Positions 1 through 11,595 of a stretch of 64,000 bases of DNA are shown one piece after another; the first letter of the stretch is position 1; each line of letters starts with the position of its first letter. This stretch comes from Chrysoporthe austroafricana (Eukaryota > Ascomycota > Sordariomycetes > Diaporthales > Cryphonectriaceae), in NCBI GenBank assembly GCA_001051155.2, contig JYIP02000016.1:243518-307517 (forward strand). Direction: 5' to 3'. A program made the position numbers and the translations under genes. The notes below the pieces were generated by a model. It did not search any database and had not been told where the DNA came from. It saw only the letters and a program-made list of their open reading frames with translations.

Positions 1-216
1 CTGCCAGATGTATAAGCAGATAGATAGAAAGTGGCACGTGAGGGGACGGTGAAATTTCAGGTTCGGTTCCGCAGACTGTTACCGCCTTCTACAATGGCTA
101 TTGGCGGGATTGTATTGAGAACAATGTAGTTGTGTTGTTAAAACGACAATGGGTATCTCTAAGATCGAAATCGAAACAGGAACAATCACTGGCCCAAGTC
201 TTAGTTACCCCTCTCG

Positions 217-312
217 CTTCGCCTTCACCTTCGCCATCACTTTCACCTTCACTTTCACCTTCGTCCTCACCTTCGTCTTCACTTTCGCTTTCACCCTCAC
301 CTCCTTCACCTC
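217..312. repeat. Imperfect TTCACC/TTCGTC hexamer repeat
   Basis: A pyrimidine-rich stretch built of degenerate hexamers (TTCACC, TTCGCC, TTCGTC, CTTTCA) lies just downstream of the MFS gene stop. All reading frames stay open here only because of the repeat, so the Ser/Pro- and Glu/Gly-rich translations on either strand are not taken as genes. Confidence 0.75.
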
Positions 313-362
313 CTCCTGTGCCCAACACGGCTATGTCTCCCACTGCCCAGCCCCCAGTTTCC

Positions 363-1802
363 TTAGACGCTCTTCGATAGATACCAGCCCCCCGTCAGGC
401 CTCGACTGCACAGCATGGCCATAGCGCCCAAGAACAGGGACACGCCACTCCAAGCCCAGCTTGCCTGGAAGCCGAATGTTCTCGCGAGTGCCCCAGAAGC
501 TGGCGCCCCGAGAAGGAGCCCGAAGCTCATACACGTTGACGCCATGCCCATCCGTGTCCCGTGACGGCTTGTGTCCGCGGTGAGCCGCCAAAAGATCGTA
601 GGCTGTAGAGAGAAAAATGAGCCTGTGAAGAACCCGTACAAACTGACCACCACCAAGAGGCCTGCGAGACCAGCGTGGGCGTTGAGGCACAGCACGAGGA
701 GGGATAGTGATGACACGGAGATGACCATCATGTTCAGCGGCCCGAGCCTCTGCGTGATGTGTGGTATGTTGGGCAGAATGCGGCCAAAGATCGACGCGGC
801 GTTCAATACCGTGACGAGATATCTTGCGACGCCTTCCTTCATGATCTTCGTCTCGACCGCAAAGTCCGCGACGTAGAAGAACGTAGTGTAGAGCCCCAGG
901 AACGTAAGGACGCAGCCGAGGACGAAGAGAAGATACGGCGCGTCCGTCAGGACTGTTCGATCGAAGAACGCCCTCTTGGTTCGCGGGCCTTCGGGTTGGC
1001 TCATGACGATATTTGATATTCCCAATGTGACAAACACGACGAGCGCCACGTTCAGACTTGTATACTTGAAGCCGACCAGCGGAATTAAGCATTTGATCAT
1101 GACTGGATATACGACTCTAGAGCAGCATTTGTTAGTATGAGCATCTTGGAGGCTGGACGGCGACTGCACCAGGTCCTCTACACAGGAGCACGTAGGGGCG
1201 GGAAGACGAACCCGCCGAATCCGCTTGCTGAGACGATGATGCCGTTTGCCAAAGGCATCTTGGTCGTGAACCACGCGGACGGGACAGCTATGCTGGGAAC
1301 TGCCAGGCACCCCATTCCCACACCGACGCAGACCCCCTGGGATAGCAACAATTGCCAGTATTGGGTCGAGAACCCTTGCGTAATCGTCCCCAGGAGCACA
1401 AGGGAAGATCCGCATCTGATGAGAGCGCTGAAGTGGCCCTTGTCGAATATAGACCCGGCTAGGAAGCCTAGAAACACCATGAAGAAGCTCTGGACTGCCC
1501 CGATCGCAGAGACCTGGAATGAGCTGCTCGTGCTGAGGATCGACTCTTCGTAGTATTCTTGGTAGCTCCCATAACTAGAAACAATACCTAGATACCAACC
1601 GTTAGGTCACTACTTCCAGGTCAGAATGGTGTTGATGGATCGCGTTACCCCAGGTGTTAAAATACATGAAGAAAGCACCGAGTACCTGAAGCCATGCCCT
1701 CAGCCCACCGTTTGGCGGGTCATCCTTCAGTTGGACTATCGCGGACGAGTCTGATGATAGCACTCCAGCTGGTCCATGGCCGGCGTTATCTTTTTCATCC
1801 AT
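363..1802 (-). CDS. MFS transporter, monocarboxylate/riboflavin (MCT/MCH) type
   Basis: Plasma-membrane secondary carrier of the major facilitator superfamily, resembling fungal monocarboxylate-transporter homologues. Three exons join in phase: 1802-1649, 1587-1192 and 1114-363, giving 433 residues. The N-terminus has a short acidic cytosolic tail and then the family signature GGLRAWLQVLGAF...FNTWGIVSSYGSYQEYY (TM1 and loop), which is restored only by splicing the first intron (GTAACG...CTAG). TM segments follow through LAGSIFDKG, the glycine-rich TM5 region and FPPLLVYPVMIKCLIPLVGF, which is restored by the second intron. The C-terminal half holds six more hydrophobic segments, including GFFTGSFFSLQPTIFWRLT and GAPASGAL. 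The length is normal for the family (about 430-480). The substrate cannot be told from sequence. The gene stands alone and faces away from the secreted-protein genes to its right. Confidence 0.88.
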
Positions 1803-4057
1803 TTCCTGTAGACGCGCCGTCTCGCTCTACGGGCAGTCTCTTCATTGATGCCCGTGTGACCGAGTTATATGGATCCGCCTCCTCTCGACGCCACCCTTTT
1901 TTTTTTGTGCCAAAGCCCTTCTTTATAGCACTCTATCGCAGAGGATCCATTCCTCTTCTAAAAATTAGTCTATCATGCCACTCCGTGCTCCGGGGGCTCC
2001 ACTCCGCTTCCTCTTCGGAAGGGTTATCTTGGCCTACGAATCCTGCCGTGACTCAGGCGAGGCAACATACGATAGTCGCGCTGCACCTAGGCCGTCAGTA
2101 GTGGATATGGACGCCGTTGAGGTGCAGGCCTTTGGAGGGAAAGTTTGATCGCCTAGCTCGAGTCAAAATGCAGCGACTCTCTGGAATACTACATTATGAC
2201 CATGAGCCAGCTGCTTCACATGCAAACCACATATATATATAAGCATTCGTTGCCCACTGCCGCTTCCATCCTGAAGTCAATCTTGACCTCTTGGCAAGTC
2301 CGTACTGACGGAAACCTTGCCGAAGCTACTCGTCCGCAGTTCCACTCTAAGGAAAACTCTTACTACTACGGATATTTCTCGGTAACTCGGCGAATCCCGT
2401 CTGGCCTAATCTGCTGAGGAATTTCTGTCGCGGGTTTGTCCGCTGGAATGCCGTGAATGCCTTTGACTAAGTCAAAGCCTTGGCCACAACGTCATGGCAC
2501 ACGGAGCCCGAATCTTTCGTCTCGATCGCACCATCAAGGACATCAATGAGCGGCACACAACGACAATGATTCATGGACAGCGACATATGAAAGGCCATAA
2601 TCGCGATATGTCTCGCTCCCGCACACCCGACTAAACATGTTTTGTGCCACAGTTCAGGTGGCGGTCGAATTCATTATGTAACGGGTCAGAAAAGCTAACA
2701 AGACTAGAAGTATCGCACAGGTCGCGCTGTCATCACGCCAGTACGGCTGACATCCGTGCTCCTCCTTCTTTTCTTTGGGGGGGTGTGGGGGGTTCTTGGT
2801 AAAGATACCAATACGCAGTAAATTCATGCCCATTTCTCGAGATATTCGTGTCAGAGCAATATTTGTAGAAATGTCTTCAACCATAGCGCAAAGCATTTCC
2901 CACGCCGCGGTTCTTGAGATAGGTGTAAGACTCGACTGTCGACAAAATCGAAAATACGAGATTCACCTATTATCCTCTAATTATCATGAGACTGGATTGA
3001 GACTTATATCGTAGTACGAACATGAAGATCGGAAGCAATAGATAGTAAGAAGAGAGGAACGGAGTTGTATGAATGGCGGCGACGACGACAATGATGACAG
3101 CAACGACGAAGAAGGGGGCCTCCCTTACTCAGCCTCTTCCATCGCCGGATTCCATCCTTCCTCCTGCCGAATCCACCCAAGACTATCACAGCCCCAACGG
3201 CTTTGCGTCACAAACAAGCCCAGTACATTTCTCTCCGTCATCTCAACACGTTGGCGCACTCTTTGTTCTCGCCACCAGTGAGCCAGCGGACAGGTGCAGG
3301 CTTGTCAGATGCGACAATTATGAAGCGTGTCGTGGGTGTCGCCGCACCGCTGAGGATCTGTCGAGTGGGCCGACGCGTCAGGATGCACCTCCACGAGTTT
3401 CGAAACGTCTGCACGTGACAGTAAGGGTATCGCATCATGAGGATCCTTCCACTAACCCAGCCACGTGGTCGAAGATGCTGATGGCTGTACCTGGAGGGGG
3501 ACTAGGTCATCTCGCCCCCATTCAATAGCTGCGGCTGTCCGACCTAGCACCCCCTTATTTTAACTATAGATTACACTCGGGCGAGCCGAACATAAGCCCT
3601 AGAACTTGGCGCCGTGCTGTGATTTGCTCATAGTCGCCGCGGCTAGGCTCCAACGAGAGGGAAAGGGTCAGCATAGCGCGCCGCGCGCCATCGTCAATAT
3701 GTCAGGGGTGAGGCTGAGAGGGATCCAAGCACCTCAAACGAGCATTATCAAACATTGGCGACAAAGAACAAAACAATCTCATGATGGGATGCCTAGACAT
3801 TTAAGCCCCTTTAGATAGGCGTTCGTAAGATCCGGAGTAATTTCTCGGAGTTATAGAAGTAGCTGCGCTGGTGTGCCTAATAGACCATGAGATTCAGCTC
3901 GAACGGGAGTATTATTATATAGACAAGTTGGAGCTGCAGCTTCCCCTGACGATCATACCCGTAGATCTCGTGTAGCGTTACAATCGTTTCAGTTTTTGTG
4001 ATCGTCCTCAAGACTACTGCAGTTGGAAAGACATATCAGATTCGATTATTATTCGAG
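1803..4057. other. AT-richer intergenic region, no gene recognised
   Basis: About 2.2 kb between divergent genes, clearly lower in GC than the rest of the window. It contains short ORFs (for example on the plus strand near 3073-3528) with no recognisable domain and no splice-consistent extension. It presumably holds the promoters of the MFS transporter and the DUF3237-like gene. Confidence 0.6.
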
Positions 4058-4765
4058 ATGTTGGCCTCGCTCCTCACATCGTTGCTGGCTCTGGCGGCCA
4101 TGGCGTACAGCCTGCCCACGACCGGGCTTCCAAAGCGCGCAACGAATGACACTACCCCCACGGCTCCAGAATTGAAATACCTCCTCACTCTATACCTTGA
4201 TGATGGTACCCTCACCAACCTTGGCTCAACGCCACTGGGCGTTCAAGCCTTCGAGCCGATCCAAGGCGGTAGCTTTACTGGACCAGAAATAGAGGGTGAG
4301 TCCACTATTATACGCACTGTCTCTCATGGGGGCCTTTATCGTCGCTGGGGCTCGACAAGCTTCAATTTGACATTTCTAACCTTTGTCTTTGAAACCATGT
4401 ATAGGCACAGTTGTTGGCGGTCTCGATATCGGTATCCAAGACACCAACGGCGAATTCAACCCGAACGTCGTGGCTCTCCTGCAGACATCTGACGGGTGCA
4501 CCATCCTCGCTAAGGAGACGGGCCATACACCCAATGTGTTCTTGACGTTCGAGACGGCGTGTTCTGCTTACAACTACCTTAATTATGTGGTCGCGTATGG
4601 CTTTGTAGCGCGGCTCGACCCAGAAACGGTATATGTCGACGTCTGGCAGGTGAGTCTCTACCTCAATTATTTTCTTGTCTTCTTTCTCTTCTCTCCCTGA
4701 AGCTCGATACTATTTTCGGTAGAGGGCCTTTAGCCGAGAGAGCCATTGCAGACGCAGCTAATTGA
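4058..4765 (+). CDS. Secreted DUF3237-family-like protein
   Basis: Small predicted secreted protein of 181 residues. The chosen ATG at 4058 gives a clean signal peptide (MLASLLTSLLALAAMAYSLP) followed by a KR site; an upstream in-frame ATG at 3998 would bury it. Exons are 4058-4295, 4405-4649 and 4703-4765, with introns starting GTGAGT. Residues about 40-155 match the DUF3237 layout: PELKYLLTLYLDDG, then LGVQAFEPIQGGSFTGPEIEGTVVGGLDIGIQD, and a late Tyr/Trp-rich strand ending YVDVWQ. DUF3237 is a small beta-barrel domain of uncertain function. The last exon (about 20 residues) is the least certain; an alternative acceptor would change only the tail. It is convergent with the secreted-protein gene at 5182-6347. 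Confidence 0.72.
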
Positions 4766-5181
4766 GGATTTTCAAGACCGGCACGTATACGTTTTAATAC
4801 AGAACCGAAAGGTTATTCAAATGATGATCGGCATAGGCAAACGGGAGAGCGATTGGATTTTTGTCTAAGCGATCACATGATCAGATGATGCGTTCATGAA
4901 CCAGCTACAGTCCAATTTGAAGTCTGGACGTATTTTTCAAAATTGTAAAAGCTTTATTTTACAGTATCTACTTATATGTACAACAAAGAACATCAACCAT
5001 TTGTTTGGTACACTGTCTCTTCTACTTGCGATTGATGGTGATGTACTTGTGCGGAAGTTCAGTGCTCCTTCAGCCGCAAGTACCCGTGAACAGGAGGACC
5101 GGAGGCGAACGGGGGAAGTCTTCAGAACGCACTACTTAACAAATACAATCCTCGTAACAAATGACCGTCGCTCTGTCGGTC

Positions 5182-6347
5182 TTAGTTGCTCCATGCGCCC
5201 ACCGCGTTGGCGTCGATCTTGATCTCGCTCCACGTCCACACCTTGCCGTCTGCGGAGCTCTCAAGGGTCGAGCCCGACGCGCCGGTGTAGTAGGCGTAGC
5301 TGCCGAGGTCCGTGACGGCGTCGCTGAAGGTCATGGTGATGTTGGACCAGCTGTACGAGGGGAGCGCACCGCAGGATGTCGACGAGCACTCATTTGCGCC
5401 GTAGAAGGTTCCAGGGTAGAAGATATCTGGGGAGGTCAGCATAAGAACGCCCAGGACGCCCGCGTGTTGTAGACGGAGGTCTGTCTTACCATTCGACATC
5501 TGGGACACGACCTCGCCGTTCAGGGACACCTTTTGGTAGATGAGATCGTTCTCGAGGTAGACTGCAAGGTAGATGTGTCAGCACCCCATATCTACCAGTA
5601 TTCGACGACGCAAGGTGTTCAGAAAAGGGCGCAAGCATACTCTCGAAGTCAAGGATCGAGCCGGTGGGGACGGCGACGTAGGCCTCTCCCTCCTGGCCCT
5701 CGGGCGTATAGGTGCTCGCGGCGACGCACCACTCCGTCGCGCTGGCGGGGCATCCGCAGCTCGTTGATCGACGCACCAATCTTTTGTGATATAGAGTCAG
5801 TATCGTCCCGGAAGCGACAGGTGTTGTTCTCGAGAACTTAGACACATTCCACAGGACACACATACTCAGCAGGGGCTGAACCAGATCAGCATTCATTACA
5901 TCGGTGGCGTCTGGCTGCACGCCCATCCCTTTGGTAGAGGAAAACCAAAAGTTAGCCTCCGACGTAACTATCTCTCTCTCTCGCTCTAAGTCGCAGACTG
6001 GAGACACCACTCACAGATGGATACCCAGAGGGACGAATCGGAAGTGTCATAGTCAGTCAGAACGCCGGGAACCTCAAGCGAGTAAGTGACGTTCTTGAGG
6101 TAGGGGCTCGCGGGGATCGTCGTCGACCAAGGGCCTTGTCGGATTGAGAGTTAGCGTGATTGTTGACAACTGCTAGGATGCGGAGCTCCTCATTAAAGCC
6201 CAGCCTGAGGTAGGAGAGCCGAGGAACAGCCAAGCAAAGCCATAGACAAGACATACCAAGGTAGGCCAAGTTGCCGAAGCCAGAATCGGCCTTGGCCAGC
6301 AGGGCAGATGCGAGGATGGTGGGGAGGGTGTAGCGACTGAGAACCAT
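5182..6347 (-). CDS. Secreted fungal protein, concanavalin-like beta-sandwich character
   Basis: Six exons give about 244 residues: 6347-6257, 6134-6015, 5928-5862, 5780-5641, 5561-5490 and 5426-5182. The start MVLSRYTLPTILASALLAKADSG is a typical signal peptide. The mature part is rich in Ser, Thr, Tyr and Trp with alternating strand-like segments: LWVSIWMGVQPD, ADLVQPLLS, WCVAASTYTPEGQEGEAY, IYLENDLIYQKVSL, YSWSNITMTFSDAV and SADGKVWTWSEIKI. The IWxGxQP...xxVQPLL pattern recalls fungal concanavalin-A-like lectin/glucanase or glutamic-protease-fold proteins. I see no catalytic signature that would name an enzyme. The junction of exons 3 and 4 needs a weak GTGTGT donor to keep the better frame, so that boundary is uncertain. 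Possibly an extracellular or cell-wall protein. Confidence 0.68.
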
Positions 6348-8135
6348 GATTGCGGCTTTGGGGGGGATGTCGGCGGTGAGGCTGGGAACTATTTACAATG
6401 CAAGAAGCGAAGGCGGCGGGTGGAAAAACGAAGGAACGAGACTCTCGAGATCCAGTCTCCTAACAATGCTGCTCAGTCTTCTAAGGTTGGTGAGATCCTT
6501 CTCTCTTGTCCAGCTCAGGCAGCCTTGGACCCCGCTTGTCTATTTATCCTAGCAGTGTGCTGAAGGGACATGATGCTTGAGCTGCAGACGACTCATGCAG
6601 GAGGCCCAGCGGACTGGACCCTGTGGGGCGTTTCTGCGGCTCGGCACATCTCGACGTGCCCTGTGAGAGGAGGAATTGTTCGCGAAAGAAGTCCGCAATC
6701 AGTTTGAAACGAAACCTCGTCCCCTGGCCAGGCCGGCGGGCGGCAATCGCCGGAGATCCCGGTGGTGACTGGGGTAGAACATCAGACTTCACACCACCGA
6801 GACGAGCCTTAAAATGAGCAAGGGGGGCAAGTTGGTCGATGCTTTTTTTGCTGAGCGTAGCTGTGGGTTTTGGTGTCTGGCCCTCTCTGCACTCAGCTGG
6901 ACTGCATGTTGGCATGGCCTATTCTGGATGCATCTACCGCGAACCCAGGGATGAGGAGGCTTCCAAATGTACCATGGAAAATGTACTATAGTACTACATC
7001 AGTTCGCATGCAGCAACCAATCACAACCTGGCTGGCTGCCGAAACAGGCAATGTTATACATACCATGACATGGTACCTGCAGCTGAGAGAAGATGGGAAC
7101 ATAAGAAGAACGAGCAAAGCCTCACTCAAAACCCTTCTCTCCGCCATCATGATTGCTGCTTGATCGCTGGTTGCCGTCGCTTGAATCAATTCTGTTCAGT
7201 CTTGGGGGGGATGCGCTCGCTGCTGAGCTCGGAACTAGCGGTGCTGCAGACAGCCTCGAACGCGGTCGCGGTAGCATGCACCGAGCAATGTTTCACGTCG
7301 CCGCTGGCCGCCCGCTCATCAAAGAAGATCACCATTTTGGGATAAATGCAACCACCACCTATACTGCGCTGCGATCGGTACGGAGAGGAGTAGCAGGTGT
7401 GGTCGCTGTGGTGGTCCGTCCTGGCTGTCTTGAGCCAACATCATCTGGTATCTATAGGACTGGGGTGAACTCCTAGTGCTTCCGCCCCCTGACGAAGAGA
7501 CGAGGACTAGAAGAAGGGCTCCCGTTGGAGAGACTCAGGGGTGGTGATAATGTGGGAAGCCACGGCTTCAGTCTGACCCTGTTGAAGAAGAGCCGATCCA
7601 ACACCGATGGCTACCAAAGAATGTTCGGGTAGTTGACAGGTACTCGCCAGGCTGAGTCCCCGAAAGATGAGCCGTCGGCTTGAATCAGCCTTCCTGGAAC
7701 AGCGTGGCCTAAAGCCTGCGTGGGTGCCATGTGCAGGCCATGCAGCAAAGTATAATACGAGCTGAGTATAATACCTATGTCGCGCATTACGGGGGTAAGA
7801 TAAACGCTTGCACGCTTGATTCGGAGGGTGACCCGATTGGCTTCGACAGCCAGGCAGGCCGTCTGACATGCATTTGAGGTGCTATATATTGACATGAAGT
7901 CGGATGTAATATTCGCATGCTGCGCAACAGAAGGCAACATTGCTTATCTCTCAAGGGCTTTCCGTAACTGTGAACAGGATGCGCCAGGTTTGATCTTGCG
8001 GGCAGACGGAGGGCATATCTAGCGAGGTACACCTAAGCACGAGAAAAGAAATGGAGCGAGGGTCTGGGCAGCGAGGAGAGATCTGGACACTAGATTCGTA
8101 GTCTCTCCGAGATGCAAGCTGCCGTTGGCCCCCCA
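6348..8135. other. Intergenic, no confident gene
   Basis: About 1.8 kb. Short ORFs exist on both strands but none shows a domain or coherent splice structure. The most coding-like is a 49-residue minus-strand ORF at 7335-7186 (starting MVIFFDERAASGDVKHC), too short and isolated to call. Confidence 0.5.
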
Positions 8136-9695
8136 TCAGCCGAGGAAGTTCTTGATGTTCCCGCCGATGTTCTGCAGGTCCAGCAGGAACGTGTCGTGGC
8201 CGAACATGCTCTGCTCCTCGCTGAGCTCGACGTGCGTGACGTTCCTGTTGCCGGCGCACCGCAGCGTCTCGGCGATCTCGCGCTGCTGCCAGGCCGGGAA
8301 CAGGATGTCGCTGGCCACGCCCATGACCAGCGTCGGGTGGTCGCGCAGGGGGGCCAGCCCGGCGACGAGGTCCGCCGGCGGCCTCGCGCCCAGCGCCTCC
8401 TTCGGGTCCACCTCGCCCTCGCCGGAGCCGGGCTGCTCCTCGTAGGGGTCCGCCGGGAGGGTGAGGCTGCAGCTGGCGTCGAAGCCCAGGGCGCCGCCCG
8501 CGGCGAGCTCCTTCTCGCGGTCGGCGCGCCGGGCTGCCGTGCGCGCGCGGTTCTCGCCGCCCAGGTCGAACAGATCCATGGCCTTGCTGACGTACAGGAG
8601 GCTGTTGGCGTCGTAGGTCAGGTTGAACTTCTCGCCGGCGTGGTCGAGGTACGTCTCGATGAGGAAGTCCGGGCACAGGGCGGGGGGCTTGGCCGGGTCG
8701 GCGCGCCTCCTCCCGAAGCGCTGCTCCCACTCGGGGCCGGAGCGGTAGGTGACGGTGGCGATCTCGCGGGCGAGCTTCATGCCGTGGTGGGGAGGGACCC
8801 GGCCGTAGTAGAAGCCCCTGTTCCAGTTGGGGTCCATCATCAGGACCTGCCTCTGGGTGTGGCGCATGGCTATGCTGTAGGGGTGGCTCCGGGCGCAGCC
8901 GCTGATGGAGACGATCCTGCCGACGCGGTCCGGGAACTGCACGGCGGCAGCCAGGGACAGCATGCCGCCCATGCTCGACCCGACGCTCGCGTACAGCCTG
9001 TCGACGCCCAGGTGGTCCAGCAGCCGGAACTGGGCGCGGACCATGTCGTCGATGGTCAGGATGGGGAAGCGCGTGGCATAGTTCTGGCCGTCGGCAGGGT
9101 CGATGCTGCTGGGGCCGGTGGAGCCATAGCAGCCGCCGAGTACGTTTGTGCATATTATAAAGTATTTGTCCGTGTCCAGCGCACAGCCGGGGCCTATGAA
9201 CTTCTCCCACCAGCCAGGCTGGGGGTTCAACTCGGTGGAGTGGGCGTGGGAGGAGGCGGAGAGGCCGGTGTGCAGCAGGATGACGTTGGACCTGTCGTGG
9301 TTGAGCTGGCCCCAGGTCTCGTAGGCAATGTCGAACTCGCGCAGCGTGCCGCCCCAGTCGAGCAGGATGGGGGCGTCGCAGTGGTATTTGAGGGTGGCGC
9401 CGGCGGTGTAGGAGGGCTCGGGGCCTGAGGTAGACGACCTGGCCTCGAGGGTGGCCGACGTGCTCTCGACGGCGTCAAGACAGGGGAAGGACATGGCCGG
9501 GTTGGAGGCGCCGCTGGGGTGGGAGGGGGTCGAGTGAAGGCATCGCTGGCCCGGCACCATGCCCATCAGAGGCGAGGAGGCCGCCGACGGGCGTCGGGAG
9601 GCTGCTGAGACGAGGCGGGCATGGCTGCTGCTGCTGGTGCTGCTCGCAGTGGTGACCCGGCGGAGGGCCCTTGCGACGGATCGATGAGCGCTCAT
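8136..9695 (-). CDS. cysA: Serine O-acetyltransferase, CysA/Cys2 type (homoserine acetyltransferase fold)
   Basis: Alpha/beta-hydrolase acyltransferase that forms O-acetyl-L-serine from serine and acetyl-CoA, the carbon acceptor in cysteine synthesis. It is an intronless ORF of 519 residues from the ATG at 9695, which has A at -3. An in-frame ATG at 9779 would add 28 residues. The first 50-60 residues are Arg/Ser/Ala-rich without acids, as in a mitochondrial presequence. Visible family blocks are [78 protein letters not shown], the nucleophile elbow [28 protein letters not shown], and near the end [15 protein letters not shown] (acid) and [11 protein letters not shown] (His). These blocks follow fungal CysA/Cys2 rather than Met2, which has a different LTGS-type block. 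Homoserine O-acetyltransferase is the alternative name. The acidic insert near residues 400-430 looks lineage-specific. Confidence 0.88.
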   Translation of the reverse strand: MSAHRSVARALRRVTTASSTSSSSHARLVSAASRRPSAASSPLMGMVPGQRCLHSTPSHPSGASNPAMSFPCLDAVESTSATLEARSSTSGPEPSYTAGATLKYHCDAPILLDWGGTLREFDIAYETWGQLNHDRSNVILLHTGLSASSHAHSTELNPQPGWWEKFIGPGCALDTDKYFIICTNVLGGCYGSTGPSSIDPADGQNYATRFPILTIDDMVRAQFRLLDHLGVDRLYASVGSSMGGMLSLAAAVQFPDRVGRIVSISGCARSHPYSIAMRHTQRQVLMMDPNWNRGFYYGRVPPHHGMKLAREIATVTYRSGPEWEQRFGRRRADPAKPPALCPDFLIETYLDHAGEKFNLTYDANSLLYVSKAMDLFDLGGENRARTAARRADREKELAAGGALGFDASCSLTLPADPYEEQPGSGEGEVDPKEALGARPPADLVAGLAPLRDHPTLVMGVASDILFPAWQQREIAETLRCAGNRNVTHVELSEEQSMFGHDTFLLDLQNIGGNIKNFLG

Positions 9696-10355
9696 CTTCC
9701 TAACAGGCTCGTCTGTACAGCGGGGCGAAGAAAGAGAGAGGAGAGAAGACAGATGATGAGGACGGGAGAGCAATGGCACCCGAAAGTGAAGAGCACAGCA
9801 AGAGACAGCCTCCCGGCCACGGCAGCGACAGCGCCTTGTCGTAAGATCAATGCAGATGGGAAGAAGTTGGGTTTGTAATCTTTCGCGATTCTTCTGCCTT
9901 TGTCATTCCGCGATCGCTGGGTGGTGGGGTTAGCTCTGCTGTGTCCACGCCCCGGGGGTGTGGGTAAGATAAGAGATAACTGGACGACGTATCATACGTA
10001 CAATACAACATACCCTCGCACCCTCACTAGTCAACATCTTGGTGAGGCCCTCAACAGCTCCCTTGGCTGATCTGCCCAGACTACCCACTCCCTACCTCAT
10101 CTGAGCACAATGAGCAGGCGGAAGCCGTGACTGTTCTCTCAGCCTTAGTCTCAAACAAGCAAACAAACACGCACGCACACAAACACGTCCGACGTCAACA
10201 GCTAAAACGGGACGACGACTGACACGCACTTTCGTCCTTATCATCGTTAAATAGCAGACAACCTACACCGACTCCTTCCCTGGATCTCCCTCCCTCCCTC
10301 CCTGCTGGACATCGTCACGGCCACAGCCACAACGACCACAACACCATAACAACGC
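9696..10355. promoter_or_regulatory. Shared divergent promoter region
   Basis: About 660 bp lie between the divergent starts of the acetyltransferase (-) and the unknown-function gene (+). It includes a run of CAAACA/CACGCA motifs near 10150-10200. No specific factor site can be asserted. Confidence 0.5.
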
Positions 10356-10738
10356 ATGAGCCTCGTCCCGAGCGTCCTGCTGCGCCTCCTCTGGCCCGTC
10401 ATGTCCCTTTTCGCCTTCCTCCGCGGCCTCGCGAGCCGCGCCCTGGGCGTAGACGACAGCCCGTCCCCGTCCACCCCGTCCGGAGCCCAGCCTGCGTCTC
10501 CGCGCCCGGGCGACGCAGGGACGCCCGCCGCACCGCGGCACGAGCCCTCGCCCATGGACGTCGTCGTCGTCCGGGCGATGCTGCAGCAGGGCCTGCGGCT
10601 GCCGCCCGAGATCGTGCTGTCCGTCCTCGACACCGCCGAGTACTGGCCCCACACGACGGCGCTCTTCGACCGCCCGATCGCTGTCAGGTCCGGAAGCCCT
10701 ATGGAGAACACATTCCTCGTGGGTTCCACACACAGACA

Positions 10739-10774
<36 letters not shown>

Positions 10775-11595
10775 CAAACACACACTCTCTCTCTCGGCAC
10801 CTCACGTGATGCCCCAGCCGCCGTATGATCTGCTAACAATAGCAACAGCTGCGCTCACGACCTCTGGGCCTCATCGGGAAGACCCACTACGACGACGACC
10901 TCTATGCCTTCACGTCCGTCTCGCCGGAGCCCCTCTCCCCGGACGGGGAGTACCCGCTGTCCCAGTTCCAGAGCTGGATCGGGAGTCCCATCAGCACCGT
11001 GGAGCACCCGTGCCGCAGGATCGTCTTCACCATCACCAGCCGCGACCAGGGCTGGTCAAGCAACGCCCGCCGCGACAAGGGGTCCTACCGTGGATCCAAC
11101 ACCTTCTTCGAGGCCGGCCTGGAGAGGTTCGACAGGAACGCCGTCCGCCCCCCGACCTCTCCCGAGAAGGAGCCCGCCGCCGGTGACCTCGTGGCCCAGG
11201 GCTCGCCGGCAGAGAAGCCCCCGTCCGGCGAGCAGCTCCCCCCCCATCCCTACCTGCCCGTCTACTCCCTGCGTCCCATCCACCCGGCCCTCGAGCCCGA
11301 CCGCCCCGAGCTCCGCCACCCTCTTGCCCCCTCCCGCCGGCTCACCATCCAGCACAACAAGACCGCCACCCGCGAGCCCACGACCCACAGGGTGGTCTGG
11401 TCGTGGAACGACGACGCCGACCCGCCCACCGCTGAGCACCTCAGGGAGATCGGGCGCGGGGAGGAGACCGGCGATGGGGACTTTGTCCGGAGCCTGCGGC
11501 TGGGGGATGTCGTCACCGTCTGGGCCAAGTCCAGATTCGGCAACTGGGTCAACTACGTCGAATCTGTCAAGCTAGAGATCTATTGGGCCCTGTGA
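10356..11595 (+). CDS. Conserved fungal protein of unknown function
   Basis: Two exons, 10356-10718 and 10849-11595, give 369 residues. The intron has a GTGGGT donor, a TGCTAAC branch site and a CAACAG acceptor, and contains a CA microsatellite. The N-terminus has a hydrophobic, Leu-rich start (SLVPSVLLRLLWPVMSLFAFLRGL), possibly a signal anchor, then a Pro/Ser linker. Next comes a segment resembling the start of an F-box (LPPEIVLSVLDTAEYW). Exon 2 carries a folded-looking domain: SWIGSPIS, RRIVFTITSRDQGWS, SYRGSNTFFEAGLERF. The C-terminal block is HRVVWSWNDDAD...GRGEETGDGDFVRSLRLGDVVTVWAKSRFGNWVNYVESVKLEIYWAL. This arrangement recurs in filamentous fungi, but I know no assigned function. An adaptor or F-box role is only a guess. 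Confidence 0.8.
10735..10788. repeat. (CA)n microsatellite inside an intron
   Basis: About 16 near-perfect CA units followed by AAACAAACACACA, wholly inside the 130-nt intron of the gene at 10356-11595. Length changes would alter the intron but not the protein. Confidence 0.92.

Noticed and set aside
363..1092. Overlapping minus-strand ORF in another frame (253 residues)
   Set aside because: It is an Arg-rich shadow of the MFS transporter's third exon; the transporter frame has membrane helices and splice-consistent joins.
3073..3528. Plus-strand ORF of 151 residues
   Set aside because: No domain, no signal peptide, mixed composition and no supportive splice extension; kept as intergenic.
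7951..9210. Arg/Pro/His-rich minus-strand ORF of 419 residues and plus-strand ORF 8112-9428
   Set aside because: Both are shadows of the acetyltransferase, whose frame contains GSSMGG and all family blocks.
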